Under the pieces are notes generated by a model. That model did not search any database, was not told where the DNA came from, and saw only the letters and a list, made by a program, of their open reading frames with translations. A stretch of 64,000 nucleotides of DNA from Symsagittifera roscoffensis (Eukaryota > Xenacoelomorpha > Acoela > Convolutidae). A program made the position numbers and the translations under genes. Positions 61,101-64,000 of this stretch are shown in pieces. The DNA lies in assembly GCF_963678635.1 (NCBI RefSeq), contig NC_087068.1, positions 12,032,027 through 12,096,026 on the forward strand, written 5' to 3'. How positions within the stretch are numbered: the first letter of the stretch is position 1; every line of letters begins with the position of its first letter.

Positions 61101-63649
61101 CCGGGTCAGTTTCAGAGCTTATCACTGTAGCTCGCGAATCACTTAACCGCATCTGTAGTTCACTTATGTTACCCGGATTTGAGTTGAAAACCACAACTGT
61201 TTCTAAAGTTTTCCCACATTCCCGGTGGTCCGAACAAAAATCCTGAAATCAAATTCCATTTAAAAATGTACGAGTAGATCAGGGTATTTCGGAAGGTTTA
61301 TTTTACCACCAATCAAAATCGAGTCTTTTGCATGCAGCTCTAAGTAATCTCAATCCAAATAATTTTTTGAGGTAGAAGATATTTCCTTGGAAGCGAGGAG
61401 CGGGTTATTAACTTGACACTAACCTTATGCCTATTACATGCAGCTCTATTCACGCATATCAGTTCAGTCGAAATTAAAAAATGGATTGCAGAGGAGGATC
61501 TAGGATTTTCACATGGTGGGGCAGATTTTCAAAAATTATGTCGACCTTTTTTTTAGGTTGACTAAATTAATTCTCCGAGCGCTCCCAAAGTACTACAAAT
61601 ACCCTATTTTGACCAAATTTGCTGCGCCGCAGACAAATGATTGAAAAAAAAAAACAGGCCAAAACGGCAGTTTTAAGCACTTTTTGGCAATTTTGACCAA
61701 AAAATTGCGGTTTTATGGCGCGCGCTCTTGCCTCAAAATTGTATACTGGCGCCGAAGACGCCTTTAGAAAAACTTAAGGGCCGGTCAGCCAGAAATGGAT
61801 ATCTCGAAGTAGTACAAAGGGGGGACACTTTGGGTCGGCACTGGCTCGAATCCCTGAGCGGGGGGGCGTCTGCCCCCTCCCCTAAATCCGCTACTGATGG
61901 AGTGTAATGTCTTTTCTGGGGGTAGTTTCAACTTGTCTCCAACCCTGTTGAACTCTTGACTGACCTAAGTACTGAACATTAGCGCGATTAAGTGGTCAAT
62001 AGGTAAATTTTTTATTCCGCTGGAAAATCTGAAAATTAAATTTCACTTACGAAACTAGATGTCGATGAGGTTTTTCGTGACCTATATACACTTTTGTTGT
62101 TCGATAGCGGAGTTTGCCTTCCTTTTAACAAAAAGAAGTTAAAAGTCAAACCGCGTAATAGTAAAGTTGAGCCAGAACAAATTTTATGACTTTTCCTATA
62201 AAAAAGAAACTAAAAAAACATCAGCAACCTAAATGTTCATTGAGTCTTAACCAAGGCAACAGCAACAATATTCCTGACCTGTGATATGTCCCACTAGACA
62301 TTCATTACACAACAGGTGATGACACTGTCTCAGAGCCGTGCCCTCCCCCACGTCAATGTCCCGATAGCACACTGTACACTCAAATGGCTCCACGTTAGGG
62401 AAACAGCCCTCACTCATTTCCGCATTCTGAAGTGCTATATATCTATCCCCCGCCAGAGCCTTCTCGCGCTCTTCTTCCGTCCTGAAATTAAACAGTGTTC
62501 GCTGTCCCATATCAACCTTCCAAAATGTACAATTTCCTGTTACCCATAATAATAAAATCACAGGAGACTAAATTATATTTTGAATACAAGCAGCAAAAAA
62601 TAAAATCGCTCAAAGCAGGTGTAAGCTGGAATTTGGCGACACCCTGAATGAAGCAAAGTTCTAATAAGCAAAAAATATAAGTCCCAGTTCGAAACTTAAC
62701 CACACTTGGTGTTTGGAAATTATCAGCTCTATCCACTGCGTTGAAGAAATGATATGAAAACAAAAAACAGTTTGTCAAATAGTTTCTTCCATTGAATCTA
62801 TTTTACTAGAGGTCTACTCACTTGAGGAGCTGCAACGTCAGCTGTTCATTTTGCTTCTCCCATTCGATCTTAGCTCTTTCATCTTCATCCGGCTCGTATC
62901 CTTCCGGAATTATGAAGTCATCCGGTCTCTTTCCTTGAAACAAACAAAATTCGCCGATATCGAACATAAGAACTCGCAGAATTAAAAAGCACAGCACTCG
63001 CCATATTCAAATAAAAAACAAAGAGCAAAACTCTAGAATGAATGACTCAGCAAATTGGAACAATATTCAATCTCTGAAATTCAAAGAAAAATAGCCATGA
63101 AGCGAAAAGTCTATTTTTTACATATTAAGTCGATGGGGGCTGGGGGTTCAGAACTCGAAGTTTAAGACCATTTTACAACAAAACCAAACAAGCTAAACAA
63201 TGTCTTCAAACGGGCTTAATTTAAATCGTTGCCAATCTTCCGCGATGTTGAAATCACAACCCAAAAAAGTTTTCGGATGCTTCAATGGTTACGGATTAAT
63301 GAACTATAAGATAAACATGGCATACATAGAGACTACTTTTTTAGAATCTATTCCATTATTGACTCATTATAGACACATAATAGTATTTTTATCAGCCTAG
63401 TAGCGAAAAACGATCTCCTATGTTAGTGTTAGAATTTCGGGTCTATGATTCCTGGAAATTCTATATGATGAGGAAGAACCGACTTTTAACTTACCTTGCC
63501 CGCACATTTCACAAAAGCTGAAGTAGGGTCTGCTTTCCGCAAAAGAACACACCTCACAAACCCACCCTACTTTCTTTTTTCTTGCTGGGATTTGTGCTCG
63601 GAAAGCAGCATCGCCAAGCTGCTCATTGTTCACAATGTTTTTCTCATTC
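55131..63649 (-). CDS. RBCK1: HOIL-1/RBCK1-type RBR E3 ubiquitin ligase (3' six exons)
   Basis: Exons on the minus strand are 63649-63495, 62933-62822, 62481-62279, 60349-60184, 58241-58100 and 55415-55131. All introns are GT-AG with matching phase, giving 353 aa in the window. Exon order gives an NZF finger ([21 protein letters not shown], quoted as the pattern W-x-C-x2-C-x10-C-x2-C), a linker [17 protein letters not shown], and RING1 (CTVCYRDID...CHHLLCNEC). The IBR follows ([11 protein letters not shown]...CPLC) and then RING2 ([16 protein letters not shown], first Cys of the pair being the expected catalytic one), continuing into [17 protein letters not shown] and ending CGNCH. The tail after RING2 and the NZF-RBR order identify HOIL-1 rather than HOIP, parkin or ariadne. 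HOIL-1 works with HOIP in the linear ubiquitin complex and can ubiquitinate hydroxyl groups. The N-terminal ubiquitin-like domain should lie beyond 64000. Confidence 0.92.
55500..55915. repeat. Composite intronic repeat with tRNA-like block
   Basis: It starts CAGACAGTTGGAAAGAGTCAATGAACG. A block with GCGAGAACACGACA follows, then a tRNA-like segment (minus strand ATGTTCGAATCTC near 55690-55703). The end block TTTGTGAGTTAGGTTAG is shared with 53460, 54750 and 57900. Confidence 0.6.
56139..57440 (-). pseudogene. 5'-truncated LINE, RT to 3' tail, RTE/CR1-like
   Basis: On the minus strand a non-LTR RT is recognisable in pieces. In order these are [15 protein letters not shown], a stop at 57356, [18 protein letters not shown], the [13 protein letters not shown] block, [17 protein letters not shown], a frame change near 56890, and YADD. 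The RT thumb is followed by a Cys/His finger ([18 protein letters not shown], then WVHKKCC) and a C-terminal RLRWFGHV...[12 protein letters not shown] segment. A stop at 56262 cuts the usual end. The 3' tail is (ATG)n on the minus strand at 56142-56153. It lies in a HOIL-1 intron in the same orientation. Multiple stops and shifts make it dead. Confidence 0.9.
58242..60183 (-). other. HOIL-1 intron with repeats
   Basis: A composite repeat copy occupies about 58255-58705. Loose tandem units with AAGAAAAATTAAAATTTA fill about 58730-58980, and related sequence is at 59530-59700. A direct duplication occupies 59950-60093. Confidence 0.7.
59950..60093. repeat. Tandem duplication of about 78 bp
   Basis: Two diverged units each read AGAAAAGTACGTT, CATCCACCAAG, CCGTTACTTTTTCAAAA, CTAACTTTTTCA in the same order. 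Confidence 0.8.
60478..60960. repeat. Composite intronic repeat, HOIL-1 intron copy
   Basis: It begins AACATAGCCAACTAACAGTTGG and contains the shared core TCGCTGGGAAATTTGATGATTAATTTCC (given as two halves TCGCTGGGAAATTTGAT and GATTAATTTCC). It ends CTACGTTCATTACTCTC. The same core is at about 51460, 58465 and 62020. Confidence 0.7.
61489..61896 (+). mobile_element. hAT-type MITE, copy 2
   Basis: This 408-bp element starts CAGAGGAGGATCTAGG and ends, inverted, CAGTAGCGGATTTAGG. It is flanked by 8-bp direct repeats ATGGATTG (61481-61488) and ATGGAGTG (61897-61904), one mismatch apart. CAG ends and 8-bp duplications are typical of hAT elements. Its interior aligns with 12393-12832. Confidence 0.85.
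62482..63494 (-). other. Two short HOIL-1 introns with one small exon
   Basis: Introns 62482-62821 and 62934-63494 flank the 112-bp linker exon. No repeat or nested gene was identified in them. Confidence 0.7.
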
Positions 63650-64000
63650 CTTCAAAAAAAAAGAAAAACGAATAATAAACAATAAGCTAAAAATTGTGAA
63701 AATTAAGCATAGGTACATATTTCATGTCTTAAATAAAACGCAAGCCAATGCCAAAAAATTTTGTTCCTGTTATTTAAATTTTTTGATCAAACAAATACGC
63801 GAATTCCAAAAATCCTATTAATGATAAAACTGAAGAAAAACTCAAAAAAAGAACATCAAAACTGAAAATTAGAAAGAAGTATCAATTGGGTTCCACCATT
63901 TTGACAAAACTGAAGAAAAGCCAAATGACCGCTCTCACGTATTTACAAATTTATACCGCAAAAAACCGCCCATCAAAACCTTAAGCATTCAAATAAACAC
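63650..64000 (-). other. Incomplete HOIL-1 intron at the window edge
   Basis: A+T-rich sequence lies upstream of the NZF exon acceptor (TTTGAAG at 63650-63656 on the minus strand). No further exon was seen before the window ends. Confidence 0.6.

Larger units (their letters stand above)
60350..62278 (-). other. HOIL-1 intron with composite repeats and hAT MITE
   Basis: Composite repeat copies lie at about 60478-60960 and 61975-62235, and a hAT-type MITE at 61489-61896. No nested gene was seen. Confidence 0.75.

Noticed and set aside
55131-63649. Assignment as HOIP (RNF31) or parkin
   Set aside because: The single NZF before RING1, the WGPGG extension and the CGNCH ending fit HOIL-1, and the HOIP linear-chain domain and parkin RING0 are absent.

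Overview
The window is nuclear DNA from an invertebrate animal. It is A+T-rich and contains spliced GT-AG genes, several classes of animal transposable element, and long stretches of decayed repeats. No bacterial or organellar gene organisation is present, and I cannot name the species. Three host genes can be supported. A Cys-loop, anion-type ligand-gated channel lies at 42640-45906 (+). An ER J-domain protein of the DNAJB9/ERdj4 type lies at 50372-54044 (-). The C-terminal six exons of a HOIL-1/RBCK1-type RBR ubiquitin ligase lie at 55131-63649 (-), with the N-terminus beyond the right edge.

Layout: 1-1996 is repeat-rich DNA without a gene. 2002-11226 is a complete BEL/Pao LTR retrotransposon: 485-bp LTRs that look identical, a 5-bp target duplication, a Lys-like primer site, gag-protease and pol. 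One reading-frame step separates gag-protease from pol. 12393-12832 is a hAT-type MITE. 13330-15066 is a decayed Mutator-like (MULE) transposon with a FLYWCH-like finger. 16511-35372 is an 18.9-kb LTR element of the Ty3/gypsy type on the minus strand. 35377-42632 is old repeat DNA. The channel gene, a Tc1/mariner-type foldback element, the J-protein gene and the HOIL-1 gene follow, and their introns are filled with tRNA-related composite repeats, a LINE fragment and another hAT MITE.

The most unusual object is the 18.9-kb element. Its 410-bp LTRs look identical, so insertion was recent. Besides gag-pol it has a leader ORF overlapping the gag start. Beyond integrase it has a compact 3' gene block: two tiny membrane proteins, a Pro/Ser-rich frame with no AUG, an envelope-like glycoprotein of 872 aa, and a further Pro/Ser-rich protein. 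Neighbouring frames overlap by 4, 13 or 26 nt, or are separated only by an in-frame stop. This suggests coupled or readthrough translation and a retrovirus-like life style. Two reading frames of this copy are interrupted.

The BEL element also has two structural oddities. Its leader holds three tandem hairpins whose stems co-vary, and its LTR holds a tRNA-like segment with good A- and B-box matches.
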